From: Arthrobacter cryoconiti
GTDB taxonomy: Bacteria; Actinomycetota; Actinomycetes; Actinomycetales; Micrococcaceae
Assembly (NCBI RefSeq): GCF_020905375.1
Contig: NZ_JAJJBU010000007.1
Coordinates: forward strand, 1-64,000
DNA length: 64,000 bases
Direction of reading: 5' to 3'
The notes under the pieces were generated by a model, which saw only the letters and a program-made list of their open reading frames with translations, had not been told where the DNA came from and made no database searches. A program made the translations under genes and the position numbers. This document shows positions 9,023 through 17,521 of the stretch, piece by piece. Position 1 is the first letter of the stretch. Each line of letters starts with the position of its first letter.

Positions 9023-10182
9023 TGAGCGGCCTGAACGAAGTCGCGCGCACACAGGCGCAGGCGGATGCGATGCCGATGGCGCCGCTGCTGATTTTGGACC
9101 GGGTGGAGGAGTTCTTGGATGCCTCCGGGCTGGGGAGCGGGCCCTTACATTGCTCCCGCATTGGTGAGGGAGCCTCGAACGTGACCTTTCGGATCAAACG
9201 GCGGGGGGTCGACGTCGTCCTGCGACGCGGACCGCGCCCGCCGCTTCCCCCCTCAACCCACGACATGGTCCGCGAAGCCCACATTCAACACATTCTGGCT
9301 CCACTCGGCATTGCTGTGCCGAAAATATTGGCCGTGTGTTCCGATCTGTTCGTGTTGGGGGTGCCGTTTTACGTGATGCAGTTCCTGGATGGGGACATCA
9401 TCACTGACGCGGTGCCCGCTCACCTTGACTCCAGCCGAGAGCGGCGCGAGATCAGTGCGGCGGTGGTGGACACATTGGTAAAGCTGCATCGGGTAGATAT
9501 CAGCCACGGAGAGATCGCTGGGATTGGACGGCCGGACGGATACCTGAAACGGCAAGTAGCTCGCTTTGCCTCACTGTGGGATGCGGGGGCCACCCGTGAT
9601 CTCCCACAGGTCCGGCACTTGGCAAAGTGGCTGGAAGCTAACCGGCCGGACACCCAACGGTCGGCGCTGATCCACGGCGATTACCGATTGGGAAACCTGA
9701 TGTTCCGTGCGCAGGGCCCGGCCCGAGTCCAGGCCGTCTTGGACTGGGAGATGGCTACGCTGGGTGACCCTTTGGCGGACTTGGGGTATCTCACCGCGAC
9801 CTATGCGCAGGCGCGGACACCTGGAACCGTCATGGAACTGAGCTCCGTGACGGCACAGCCCGGATTTCTCAACCGGGAGGAACTTGCGCACAGATACAAC
9901 GAGTCGTTTGGTTTGGACTTGTCCCCTTTGCCTTGGTACCAAACGTTGGCGCTGTGGAAGGCCGCTATATTCACCGAAGCGATCTATACCCGTTGGCTGC
10001 GCGGCGAGCACGGATCTTCCGGTGGACCCGGTGGACCCGGTGGACCCGGTAGCTCCGGTGCGAGTGAGGTGCGAGGCAAACCTGGCCAGGCCGACGTCGT
10101 CCATCATGAGCTCGGAGCCATGCTGGAGCACGGCGTACCGAAGCTTTTGGAAGCTGCCGCGGCCTGTGCCAAACGGCTATAA
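9022..10182 (+). CDS. APH-family kinase, ACAD10/11 kinase-domain-like
   Basis: A 386-residue aminoglycoside-phosphotransferase-fold kinase. Brenner's motif H-G-D-Y-R-L-G-N and the metal-binding DWEMATLGDPLADLGYL are clear. In bacterial LvaA and the N-terminal half of mammalian ACAD10/11, this fold phosphorylates the 4-hydroxyl of 4-hydroxyacyl-CoA so that the partner dehydrogenase module can eliminate phosphate. That role is inferred here from the one-base overlap with the upstream ACAD gene. Near residue 333 a Gly/Ser/Pro-rich linker (GSSGGPGGPGGPGSSGAS) encoded by a 9-bp tandem repeat interrupts the C-terminal helices. An antibiotic-resistance role is unlikely given the context. Confidence 0.88.
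   Translation: MSGLNEVARTQAQADAMPMAPLLILDRVEEFLDASGLGSGPLHCSRIGEGASNVTFRIKRRGVDVVLRRGPRPPLPPSTHDMVREAHIQHILAPLGIAVPKILAVCSDLFVLGVPFYVMQFLDGDIITDAVPAHLDSSRERREISAAVVDTLVKLHRVDISHGEIAGIGRPDGYLKRQVARFASLWDAGATRDLPQVRHLAKWLEANRPDTQRSALIHGDYRLGNLMFRAQGPARVQAVLDWEMATLGDPLADLGYLTATYAQARTPGTVMELSSVTAQPGFLNREELAHRYNESFGLDLSPLPWYQTLALWKAAIFTEAIYTRWLRGEHGSSGGPGGPGGPGSSGASEVRGKPGQADVVHHELGAMLEHGVPKLLEAAAACAKRL
10021..10047 (+). repeat. 9-bp tandem repeat inside APH gene
   Basis: Three exact copies of GGTGGACCC encode Gly-Gly-Pro repeats in a surface linker of the kinase-like protein. The repeats keep the reading frame, so copy-number change would alter linker length only. Confidence 0.85.
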
Positions 10183-10260
10183 ATAACAGGCGTGCACGGC
10201 ACCTGCGCGGACGGAGAAGGTGTGAGCATCGGCGGGTCAACGCAGCCCTAAGATGAAGAC

Positions 10261-10866
10261 ATGACGGATTTAGACACGCGTATGGATGAGAACGAAAAAA
10301 TCGACGAAAACCATGCGGAGAGCGCTCGACGCGCAGGTAAACTTGTCCGCCAGGTTCGCCGTAAAAGGGGACTGAGTCTGGCGAACTTGGCTGAAAAATC
10401 GGGGCTGAGCACTGGGCTTCTGAGCCAACTAGAACGCGGTGCCGGTAATCCGTCGTTCACCACTATCATCAAGATTTCTCAGGCACTTAATGTCCCTGCC
10501 AGCGAGTTTTTTAGCGGGCTTGATGAAGCAGGAACAGTGGTTCGTGCTGCATCGCGCCCGCTCCTCCAGCTGGCAGATAACAAGCTCGTGTATGAGCTCA
10601 TGACACCAAATATGCATGGTCAAATCGGCGTGGTGAAGACCGAGCTCACTCCCGGATTCAGCAACGAGGACGCCCAGCTTTCTCACGTCGGCGAAGAATG
10701 CACGATCGTCCTTGCCGGGCGTATCTATATTTCGGTTGACGGGACGGGCTACGAGCTCGGCGCAGGAGACGCTATTACGTACAATTCGTCCCTGAACCAC
10801 TGGTACAGAAATGAATCCGACGAGATCGCCAGCCTGCTTGGTGCCATGACCCCGCCGTCATTTTAG
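10261..10866 (+). CDS. XRE family regulator with C-terminal cupin
   Basis: A 201-residue regulator. The helix-turn-helix lies at about residues 26-82 (KRGLSLANLAEKSGLSTGLL...QLERGAGNPSFTTI), followed by a linker and a cupin_2 barrel at about 125-190 (GEECTIVLAGRIYISVDG...GDAITYNSSLNHWYRN), the small-molecule sensing part. Proteins of this build usually control a neighbouring transporter or catabolic operon. It ends convergently with the D-aminopeptidase gene, the stop codons overlapping by four bases, so it could control either the dpp operon or the upstream ACAD module. The ATG at 10261 is the only sensible start. Confidence 0.9.
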   Translation: MTDLDTRMDENEKIDENHAESARRAGKLVRQVRRKRGLSLANLAEKSGLSTGLLSQLERGAGNPSFTTIIKISQALNVPASEFFSGLDEAGTVVRAASRPLLQLADNKLVYELMTPNMHGQIGVVKTELTPGFSNEDAQLSHVGEECTIVLAGRIYISVDGTGYELGAGDAITYNSSLNHWYRNESDEIASLLGAMTPPSF

Positions 10867-11693
10867 GCTCCGCGCAGTACCGTATCAACGCCAATGAAGG
10901 ACTCAAAGGTTTCCAAAAGGTTTCTTTGCGCGCTCTCGATGCGCACCGTGCGCTCGCCGATTTTAGTAGTATTTTTAATCCACAAAGCCATCGAAACAAG
11001 ATCCGCGGAACGTAGGTCTAAATCGAGCTGGGCTGGAACGGCGATGTTCGCGACTTGAACCTCTCCACCAGCGACCCTCTCGATGGCGAGTTGAGCTGCT
11101 TCCCGGATTAGCCGGCACGACTCATTCGGGTGGAGACTCATGGCGCTCAGACGAGAAATCGATTCCTTGGTGACCACGTGCTGTGCTCCCGGCGCAAAAG
11201 CCCGAGTCTCCTCCCAGGTCAAGGAGTCGCCGGTCACGAGTGCGATCGGCACACCAAAATGTTGCGCGAACAGTGCATTGATTCCGCTCTCGCCCACCAA
11301 CGTCCCGTTGATGCGCGCAGCGGAGAACACTTGTGGGTTGAAGCTATGGCTCATATTGGACACCGGGCCGGAAATGGAGCCGTGATATCCCACAAAGAAA
11401 ATAGCGTCAAAACTCTCGTCGAGTCCCTGCATCATAAAATGCGGCTTTTGCTTCCCGGCGATGTACTGCGCACCACCTGCAACGGCCCGGGGATCCAGGT
11501 TTGCCATCCGTCCATGGGAGTCATTTATCACGATCTCCGTTGCGCCTCCGGCCAGGGCACCTTCAATGGCGGCGTTCACTTCATCCTGCAACAGTGCACA
11601 GGCAAGGGGGTAGTCATGCCCGCCGGGACGGCACTGGTCCCAGTCGACCACGCCTGCCACGCCTTCCATATCGAAAGATATCCAAACCTTCAT
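10863..11693 (-). CDS. dppA: M55 family D-aminopeptidase
   Basis: A 276-residue M55 metallopeptidase like Bacillus subtilis DppA, a self-compartmentalising zinc D-aminopeptidase that releases D-Ala from peptidoglycan-type peptides. The signature S-F-D-M-E-G puts Asp8 and Glu10 in place, with His60 (INDSHG), His104 (VGYHGS) and Glu135 (VGESG) as the remaining expected zinc ligands. The start ATG at 11693 gives the canonical MKVWISFDMEG N-terminus; ten further upstream codons look spurious. It is the last gene of a minus-strand run encoding a complete dipeptide ABC transporter, as in the B. subtilis dpp operon, so imported cell-wall peptides are the likely substrate. Confidence 0.92.
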   Translation of the reverse strand: MKVWISFDMEGVAGVVDWDQCRPGGHDYPLACALLQDEVNAAIEGALAGGATEIVINDSHGRMANLDPRAVAGGAQYIAGKQKPHFMMQGLDESFDAIFFVGYHGSISGPVSNMSHSFNPQVFSAARINGTLVGESGINALFAQHFGVPIALVTGDSLTWEETRAFAPGAQHVVTKESISRLSAMSLHPNESCRLIREAAQLAIERVAGGEVQVANIAVPAQLDLDLRSADLVSMALWIKNTTKIGERTVRIESAQRNLLETFESFIGVDTVLRGA

Positions 11694-11766
11694 GACGCCT
11701 CTTTCTTTTGCGAGTGCTAGCAACCAGCACTCTTGACTCCATCGTGGTGTCCTCTACGGACGGGTG

Positions 11767-12816
11767 TTACTGAGCACCATCTCTTTGCAGGATTGTGGAA
11801 AATATTGGTAGTTCGCCAGCACGCAAGCACGCGCTCGAGTGCAAACCGACAACGGTGCCGGCTATGTTTTGCAACGTCGGATCTACTTTCCTGCACTGAT
11901 CCTGGGCGAACGTGCACCGCGGACTAAACCGGCATCCCGGGGGAATGTCGATGGGGCTTGGCGGATCACCATGCACCACAAACTGCTGGTTGACACTCTC
12001 TGCGCTCATGCGCGGAATCGAGGCAATTAGAGCGCGCGTATACGGATGGCGCGGGTTTTTAAAGAGTTCCGCGGTCTCGGCAACTTCAACGATGCGGCCA
12101 AGGTACATGACAGCGACCCGCTGGCTGAGGTGTTGAACGACCGCTAAATTGTGGGCGATGAAAAGGATGCTCAATCCGAGTTCTTTTTGCAAAGACTCGA
12201 AAAGATCCAAGATGGTTGCTTGGACGGAAACATCCAGCGCCGAAACGGGTTCGTCCGCGATCAGTACGTCAGGCCGGACCGCAAGCGCCCGGGCGATCGC
12301 AATGCGCTGGCGCTGCCCACCCGAGAACTGGCTGGGATAGGCGGTGAGGGCATCCTCATCCATGCCTACTCGGTTCAGGATCCTAATACTTTCGTCACGC
12401 ACCTGATCCCGCGGAACTATCTGGTGCAGTAGCAAGAGCTCCTTAAGCATTGATCCGACACTGATCCGTGGGTTCAAGGACGAGTAAGGGTCCTGGAACA
12501 CCATTTGGATCCGTCGGCTTAGCTCCTTGTCCCGGTGGGCGGGCATCGGTGCACCATTGTAGGAAATGATGCCAGAAGAAGCGCCAATGCTGCCCACCAG
12601 CGTCTTTCCCAAAGTGGACTTGCCCGACCCTGACTCACCGACAAGGGCGAGAGTTTCCCCACGCCGCAGCTCAAGGTCCACTCCAGCTAGGGCGGTCAGC
12701 TCGGATCTACGGCCCGAGCCCTTCATGAATCGTTGCAAGACTGAGCTGCTCAGGCGGTATGTTTTCCTGATGTCGCTCATACCGAGAATCGCGGTGTCTA
12801 CGTCAGGCTGATTCAT
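11767..12816 (-). CDS. dppF: Dipeptide ABC transporter ATPase, DppF/OppF type
   Basis: A 349-residue ABC ATPase. Walker A is GESGSGKSTLGKT, the Q-loop is in VFQDPYSSLNPR, the signature is FSGGQRQRIAIARAL and Walker B is VLIADEPVSALD. The C-terminal oligopeptide-type extension with conserved Cys residues (PPGCRFSPRCTFAQDQCR) is present, a feature of Opp/Dpp ATPases. The start overlaps the stop of the DppD gene by four bases. It pairs with DppD to power the dipeptide permease. The substrate range is inferred from the dppA neighbour. Confidence 0.93.
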   Translation of the reverse strand: MNQPDVDTAILGMSDIRKTYRLSSSVLQRFMKGSGRRSELTALAGVDLELRRGETLALVGESGSGKSTLGKTLVGSIGASSGIISYNGAPMPAHRDKELSRRIQMVFQDPYSSLNPRISVGSMLKELLLLHQIVPRDQVRDESIRILNRVGMDEDALTAYPSQFSGGQRQRIAIARALAVRPDVLIADEPVSALDVSVQATILDLFESLQKELGLSILFIAHNLAVVQHLSQRVAVMYLGRIVEVAETAELFKNPRHPYTRALIASIPRMSAESVNQQFVVHGDPPSPIDIPPGCRFSPRCTFAQDQCRKVDPTLQNIAGTVVGLHSSACLRAGELPIFSTILQRDGAQ

Positions 12817-13802
12817 ACGAGGACTCCTGGGAATATTTCTTCAGTATGAAGACATGCAGAGTTCCGCCCCGGTTCCACGGGCAAAAGCCGAGGTTGAAGC
12901 GATGTGCAATCCGCTTGCGCATAGCGGCAGCGTGGAGCGAACTCACAACCCGGTGGGCGGTCCGCCAGATTTGGTGGGAAACCTGGAATGGGGATAAGTT
13001 CGCGCTCCGGTTGATCAAAATCTGGAGCGGAGGTGAGAAGCCCCTGGGTGTAGGGATGCCGAGGATCCTTGAAAACATCTTTCACTGGCCCGGTCTCCAC
13101 AATCCGGCCCGCGTACATCACGGCCAGCTTTGAACATGTCTGGTTCACCACGGCAAGGTCGTGCGTGACAAAAACCAGAGAAGCGCCAAAGTCCTCGCAC
13201 AGTTCTTCGAGCTGACGCAGCACCTGGTGCTGAACCGTCACATCGAGTGCAGTTGTTGGTTCGTCACAGAGCAAAAGCTTGGGGCGGCAAGATAACGCCA
13301 TGGCAATCATGACGCGTTGACGCAGGCCACCGGAAAGCTGGTGCGGATAGGCCTTTGCGCGCTGCTTTGGGTCCGGAATTCCCGTCCTCGCCATCATCGA
13401 AACGGCTAAATCCATGGCCGCAGAGCGTGATAGTCCGAGGTACCGGCGCGGTCCCTCTGCGATTTGTTCACCGACGCGCATCACCGGGTTTAGGGCTGTC
13501 ATCGGCTCTTGGAATACCATCGCGATTTCAGGGCCCATGAGCCGACGTCGCTTTTCGTTTTGCAGCCCGATGAGTTCCTGGCCCTTATATAGGATGCTTC
13601 CGGAGGATACGGTGACTCCGCCGGGAAGAAGGTTTGCGATGCTGCGCAGGGTCATCGACTTTCCTGATCCAGACTCACCAACCAACCCGAAACGTTCACC
13701 GGCCTCCACCGAGAAACTCACGCCTTCGACGATCTTGGTGCGCGCTTTGCTACCCATGACGCTGATCGAAAGGTCAGTCACTTCAAGCAATGGTGTTGAC
13801 AT
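12813..13802 (-). CDS. dppD: Dipeptide ABC transporter ATPase, DppD/OppD type
   Basis: A 329-residue ABC ATPase with Walker A GESGSGKSMTLRS, Q-loop MVFQEPMTALNPV, signature LSGGLRQRVMIAMAL (a Leu replaces the more usual Gln after GG) and Walker B LLLCDEPTTALD. The C-terminal OppC/D-type tail has the Cys-rich segment RPPGCEFAPRCRYAQADC, which carries an Fe-S cluster in some homologues. It lies three bases after the DppC stop and overlaps dppF by four bases, so the two ATPases are translationally coupled. Confidence 0.93.
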   Translation of the reverse strand: MSTPLLEVTDLSISVMGSKARTKIVEGVSFSVEAGERFGLVGESGSGKSMTLRSIANLLPGGVTVSSGSILYKGQELIGLQNEKRRRLMGPEIAMVFQEPMTALNPVMRVGEQIAEGPRRYLGLSRSAAMDLAVSMMARTGIPDPKQRAKAYPHQLSGGLRQRVMIAMALSCRPKLLLCDEPTTALDVTVQHQVLRQLEELCEDFGASLVFVTHDLAVVNQTCSKLAVMYAGRIVETGPVKDVFKDPRHPYTQGLLTSAPDFDQPERELIPIPGFPPNLADRPPGCEFAPRCRYAQADCTSLQPRLLPVEPGRNSACLHTEEIFPGVLV

Positions 13803-13805
13803 TAG

Positions 13806-14696
13806 TTATTTCCGCCTTTCGGGGCTCAGTTGCTCGGACAGGCCGTCTCCTAGCCAGGAGACACCGAGGCTTGTGACAACAACCAGCAAACCTGGAAGCG
13901 TCGCTTGGAGCCAGTGGCTGGTGATGAACTCCTGGCCGTCCAAGATCATGCTTCCCCACTCCGCCGTCGGAGGTGCGATTCCCAGGCCAAGGTAACCGAG
14001 GGTCACGACTCCCATGATGTTCATGACGATGTCGCTCATGCCATAAATGATGGACTGCGAGAGCACGTTAGGACCGATGTGCCGGAAAAGTACCCGGGCG
14101 TGGGACATTCCGCTTAAGCGCGCCCCGACGACATAGTCCAATTCCTTGGCGACAATCACCTCGCCACGGACGATCTTTGTATAGGCCACCCAACTCACGG
14201 CAGCGATTGCGAGATAGATGCTGGCTTCTCCTGAGCCAAGAATGAAGACCAATACGATCACCATAACCAGGAACGGGAACGCGAAAAAGACGTCGACGAT
14301 GCGCATTACCAACGTGTCAAACCAGCCACCGAAGTACCCGGCGAGTGCGCCAAGAATTGATCCGAAGACAAAGGGAATGATGACAGATAGGAACCCGATG
14401 CGCAGGTCAACCCGGGTACCCCACAACAACCGGGTGAGAATATCTCTGCCGTACTTGTCGGTACCAAACCAATGCGCCGCGCTCGGGTCTTGGAGAGCAT
14501 GGCGCAGGTCTTGCTGAATCGGATCGTACGGCGTCAGAATCGGGGCGAAAACGGCCACGAAAATGAGCAGCCCAATGACTATCATTCCGGCCACAAGGGA
14601 AGTATTGGTGTACCACGGCTTCAGCGCACGGGAGCGCTTTTTTGCCGAGCGACGCAGGCCTCGATTATTGGCAGGAACGGGGATGGTTCGCGTCAT
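13806..14696 (-). CDS. dppC: Dipeptide ABC transporter permease, DppC type
   Basis: A 296-residue inner-membrane permease of the OppC/DppC branch. After a basic cytoplasmic N-terminus the first membrane helix is VAGMIVIGLLIFVAVFAPIL, followed by the OppC hallmark LTPYDP...GTDKYGRDILTRLLWGTR. The cytoplasmic EAA-type loop is readable at GARLSGMSHARVLFRHIGPN. About six membrane segments are expected. The start overlaps the DppB stop by four bases. Confidence 0.93.
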   Translation of the reverse strand: MTRTIPVPANNRGLRRSAKKRSRALKPWYTNTSLVAGMIVIGLLIFVAVFAPILTPYDPIQQDLRHALQDPSAAHWFGTDKYGRDILTRLLWGTRVDLRIGFLSVIIPFVFGSILGALAGYFGGWFDTLVMRIVDVFFAFPFLVMVIVLVFILGSGEASIYLAIAAVSWVAYTKIVRGEVIVAKELDYVVGARLSGMSHARVLFRHIGPNVLSQSIIYGMSDIVMNIMGVVTLGYLGLGIAPPTAEWGSMILDGQEFITSHWLQATLPGLLVVVTSLGVSWLGDGLSEQLSPERRK

Positions 14697-15652
14697 GAGC
14701 GCACACTTCCGGTGAGATTAACGCGGGGATCCAGCAGTGTGTATGTCAGATCAGTAAGAATTCCCACGCCAACGACGAACAGTCCTACGAAGAGTGTGAC
14801 GGCCTGGATGGTGGGGAAGTCACGCGTGAAAATTGAATTCAGCATGAGTGAGCCAAGCCCCGGAATCGCGAATACCTTTTCGATGACGATCGATCCGCCG
14901 ACCAGGTAACCCATGGTGACACCAATGACCGAGACTGTGGGGATGGCCGCGTTACGCAACACATGGTGACGAAAGAGCGTCACACCAGCTGATCCCTTTG
15001 AGCGGGCCGTGGCTACGTATTCTGAGCCCAGAACATCGATGGTCGATGAGCGCAGGCTACGAATTATTGTTGGGGTCAAAGCGATACCCAAGGTCAAGGC
15101 CGGAAGAAACAGATAATACAGGTGCTCCAACGCAGTGTTCCCATAGCCTCCCACCGGAAAAAGGCGAAGGTTCACCGCCAAGATCAGTATCAGCATGATC
15201 CCCACCCAGAACTGGGGCATTCCCTGGCCGATCAAGGTGTAAATACGAACGACGATGTCGCGCCCGCGGTTTGGTGCGGTTGCGGCAATCGCAGCGAGCG
15301 GGATCGCGATGATGAGTGCAAGTGTCAGAGAATAGGCCACCAGCGAGAGAGTCACGGGAATCGCTGCGAGCACGATCTCCACAACGGGACGCTGATACGT
15401 GAAGCTGGTGCCGAGATCGCCCTGAAAAAGGTGTGAGACGAAGAGGCCGTATTGGTTCCAGATCGGTTGATCCAAACCCAGCTGGGTTCGGAGCGCTGCA
15501 ATGGTGGCAGGCGTGGCCTTATCGCCAAGAATCGCGGTTGCAGGATCACCGGGGAGTAGATGAGCCATGAGAAAAACTACAAGGGTAACGCCGAAAACAA
15601 CTGGGATCGCTTGAATGAGCCGGACCGGGATGAAACTCAACCGTTGAAGCAA
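14693..15652 (-). CDS. dppB: Dipeptide ABC transporter permease, DppB type
   Basis: A 319-residue permease of the OppB/DppB branch. The first helix is AIPVVFGVTLVVFLMAHLLPGDPA, with the usual LPGDPA end. The EAA loop is at YVATARSKGSAGVTLFRHHVLRNA, and the C-terminal segment GIGVTMGYLVGGS to LTYTLLDPRV is conserved. About six membrane helices are expected. It lies 91 nt after the substrate-binding protein gene, and a strong hairpin in that gap probably reduces read-through so that the binding protein is made in excess. Confidence 0.93.
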   Translation of the reverse strand: MLQRLSFIPVRLIQAIPVVFGVTLVVFLMAHLLPGDPATAILGDKATPATIAALRTQLGLDQPIWNQYGLFVSHLFQGDLGTSFTYQRPVVEIVLAAIPVTLSLVAYSLTLALIIAIPLAAIAATAPNRGRDIVVRIYTLIGQGMPQFWVGIMLILILAVNLRLFPVGGYGNTALEHLYYLFLPALTLGIALTPTIIRSLRSSTIDVLGSEYVATARSKGSAGVTLFRHHVLRNAAIPTVSVIGVTMGYLVGGSIVIEKVFAIPGLGSLMLNSIFTRDFPTIQAVTLFVGLFVVGVGILTDLTYTLLDPRVNLTGSVRS

Positions 15653-15710
15653 CTTTGCCTCCTTTCACGGATTTTTGCGCTGCCGCAAAGTGGAGTGCCT
15701 AACGATGCTT

Positions 15711-15738
15711 CGGGTCTGCGCTTTTCAGCGCAGACCCG
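15711..15738 (-). terminator. Intra-operon hairpin after binding-protein gene
   Basis: A perfect 12-bp stem (CGGGTCTGCGCT with its complement) around a TTTC loop starts six bases after the stop codon of the substrate-binding protein gene. No long T-run follows on the minus strand, so it is more likely a 3'-end stabiliser or partial terminator between the binding protein and the permease genes. Confidence 0.7.
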
Positions 15739-15743
15739 TGCAA

Positions 15744-17318
15744 CTACTTCGTCTTGTAAACGTCCTCTAGGTGATAGTTGCCAAGCGGCGTCACTAAGAA
15801 GTCCTTCACGGTGTCCCGCATGGCGTATCCATAGGGGGAGTAGTAGAGGTACGCGAGGAATGCGTCGTCGCCCGTCTTCTGCTGAAGTTGCTTGTAGAGG
15901 TCAGCGCGGACCTTGGGGTCAGTTTCGCGCTGGGCATCCCTGTTCAACTTGATAACGTCGGGATTTTCGTAGCTCGTGTAGTCTGACTTCGCTCCACCGG
16001 CTGGGTCTACAGCAAAAGTTGTCCACTGGTCAGGGTCTGGAATGTCCATGGTCCAACCGGTCAGCGTCATGTCGTAGTCACCGGCATTGATTGCGGCGCG
16101 GCCAGCAGTCGGGTCCAAGGGGGTGATCTCGACGTCGATCCCAATCTCTTTGAGTTCTGATTGGATAATCTGTGCGTTCGAGGCTTTCTCGGTGTTACCC
16201 GAGGAGATCAGAAGCTTAGTCGAGAACCCCTTGGGTACCGATGACTTGGCCATTTCTGCTTTTGCCTTGTCGAGGTCCAATGATGGGCCTTTGACGTCCT
16301 TGTCGTAGTAAGGCGTGCCGGGTGACAGCAGAGAATTGGCCGGGGTACCGTGACCGAAAAGAACCGCATCCACTAGTGCTTGGCGATCGATCGCGTAAGC
16401 AATTGCGCGGCGAACATGTACATCGGCAAACGGCTTGCGAAGTTGGTTGAATGCGACATGATCGATTGCGGTTGACTCGAAGGCCTTCGTGGCGATTCCA
16501 GGGGTTTTCCCCAGACTGTCAAAGCTGGACCAATCTGGAGCTTCCACAATGTCTGCCTGTGAGCCTTGCAGCTGAAGCTTGCGCGTGTTCACGTCAGGAA
16601 CAACATTCCAGGTAACGCTGTCAAGATAGGGCTTACCGGCTTGCCAGTAGTTCTTGTTCTTCGCAAAAGTCAGAGTCTGACCCTTTTTCCAGGTGTCGAA
16701 AACGAACGGACCAGTGCCAACGGGAGCCTGGTAGAACTCATCGGCAGTTTTGCCGCCGTAGTTGTTCGGGACGATCGCGTTGCTGAACATCGCCAGGTCC
16801 GCGATGAGAGGGGTCCACGGATAGTTCGCAGTGACCTTTATGGTGGTGTCATCCACGACCGCAACGTCCTTGATTGCCGCATTGATGTAACCCCAGCCAC
16901 CAGAGGATGCCGTCTTGGTGTCCTGATCGATGGAGAATTTCACGTCCGCGGCGGTCATGGGAGCACCAGAGGAGAAGTGGACGTCATCGCGTAGCTTGAT
17001 GGTGTAGCTCAGCTGGTCTGCTGAAACCTCGTAGCTCTTGGCGAGCCAAGGCTTGGCGTCTTTACCATCATTGCTGACGGTGAACAGCGGTTCCATGATT
17101 TGCTGTGCGGTGAAAATTGAGGGGTTGTCGTGGACAGTGGTGAGATTCAAGGAGGTGGCGCCGGCCGCCTGGGTGATGACGAGGTCGCCACCGGCAGCCG
17201 GAGTTCCACCAGCGCCATCGCCGCCTGACTGTGAAGTCGCTCCGGGGGCGCAACCGGAGAGTGCGAGGCTGCTCGCAGCAAACAGAACGAGTGGGAGGTA
17301 GAGGTGATTTCGTTTCAT
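15744..17318 (-). CDS. Peptide-binding lipoprotein, SBP family 5
   Basis: A 524-residue extracytoplasmic solute-binding protein. The signal peptide has a KRNH n-region, a hydrophobic LPLVLFAASSLAL core and the lipobox L-S-G-C, so Cys near residue 22 would be lipidated. A Gly/Ser-rich linker follows. Family 5 features include the IMEPLFTVSNDGK...PWLAKSYEVS opening and the RRAIAYAIDRQALVDAVLFGHG block. The ATG at 17318 is chosen because it starts the signal peptide; upstream codons add non-signal sequence. It leads the dpp operon. Confidence 0.94.
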   Translation of the reverse strand: MKRNHLYLPLVLFAASSLALSGCAPGATSQSGGDGAGGTPAAGGDLVITQAAGATSLNLTTVHDNPSIFTAQQIMEPLFTVSNDGKDAKPWLAKSYEVSADQLSYTIKLRDDVHFSSGAPMTAADVKFSIDQDTKTASSGGWGYINAAIKDVAVVDDTTIKVTANYPWTPLIADLAMFSNAIVPNNYGGKTADEFYQAPVGTGPFVFDTWKKGQTLTFAKNKNYWQAGKPYLDSVTWNVVPDVNTRKLQLQGSQADIVEAPDWSSFDSLGKTPGIATKAFESTAIDHVAFNQLRKPFADVHVRRAIAYAIDRQALVDAVLFGHGTPANSLLSPGTPYYDKDVKGPSLDLDKAKAEMAKSSVPKGFSTKLLISSGNTEKASNAQIIQSELKEIGIDVEITPLDPTAGRAAINAGDYDMTLTGWTMDIPDPDQWTTFAVDPAGGAKSDYTSYENPDVIKLNRDAQRETDPKVRADLYKQLQQKTGDDAFLAYLYYSPYGYAMRDTVKDFLVTPLGNYHLEDVYKTK

Positions 17319-17338
17319 CGGTGGTCTCAATCCTTCGC

Positions 17339-17356
17339 CTGCACAACACTGTGCAG
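17339..17356. promoter_or_regulatory. 7-bp dyad in dpp operon leader
   Basis: CTGCACA and TGTGCAG form a perfect dyad with a 4-base spacer (ACAC on the plus strand). It lies between the predicted promoter and the start of the binding-protein gene, 20 nt before the start codon, which is a classic roadblock-operator position. A leader hairpin is the alternative. Confidence 0.45.
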
Positions 17357-17390
17357 ATTGAATCAAAAATTATTGATATTATCGAGTGAA

Positions 17391-17419
17391 AATCTACATC
17401 TAATATTGAACGCAATCAA
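17391..17419 (-). promoter_or_regulatory. Candidate sigma-70-type promoter for dpp operon
   Basis: On the minus strand TTGATT and TAGATT are separated by 17 nt, in the most AT-rich part of the gap upstream of the binding-protein gene. Each box matches the consensus at 4 of 6 positions. It lies 73 nt upstream of the start codon, leaving room for the dyad in the leader. Confidence 0.35.
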
Positions 17420-17521
17420 CAGTTAAGTGAAAAATTTCCGTTATATTTTGCTCAAGTGCTGGTCCGCAGCCCGGAGTCGTGTACCTTTTTCCGTGCTTGC
17501 CCCTAGCTGGAGCCTTACCTT

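Noticed and set aside
9571-10131. 186-codon minus-strand frame opposite the APH-fold kinase
   Set aside because: Contains the antisense of the Gly/Pro repeat (TGSTGSTG run) and no domain; the plus strand encodes the real kinase.
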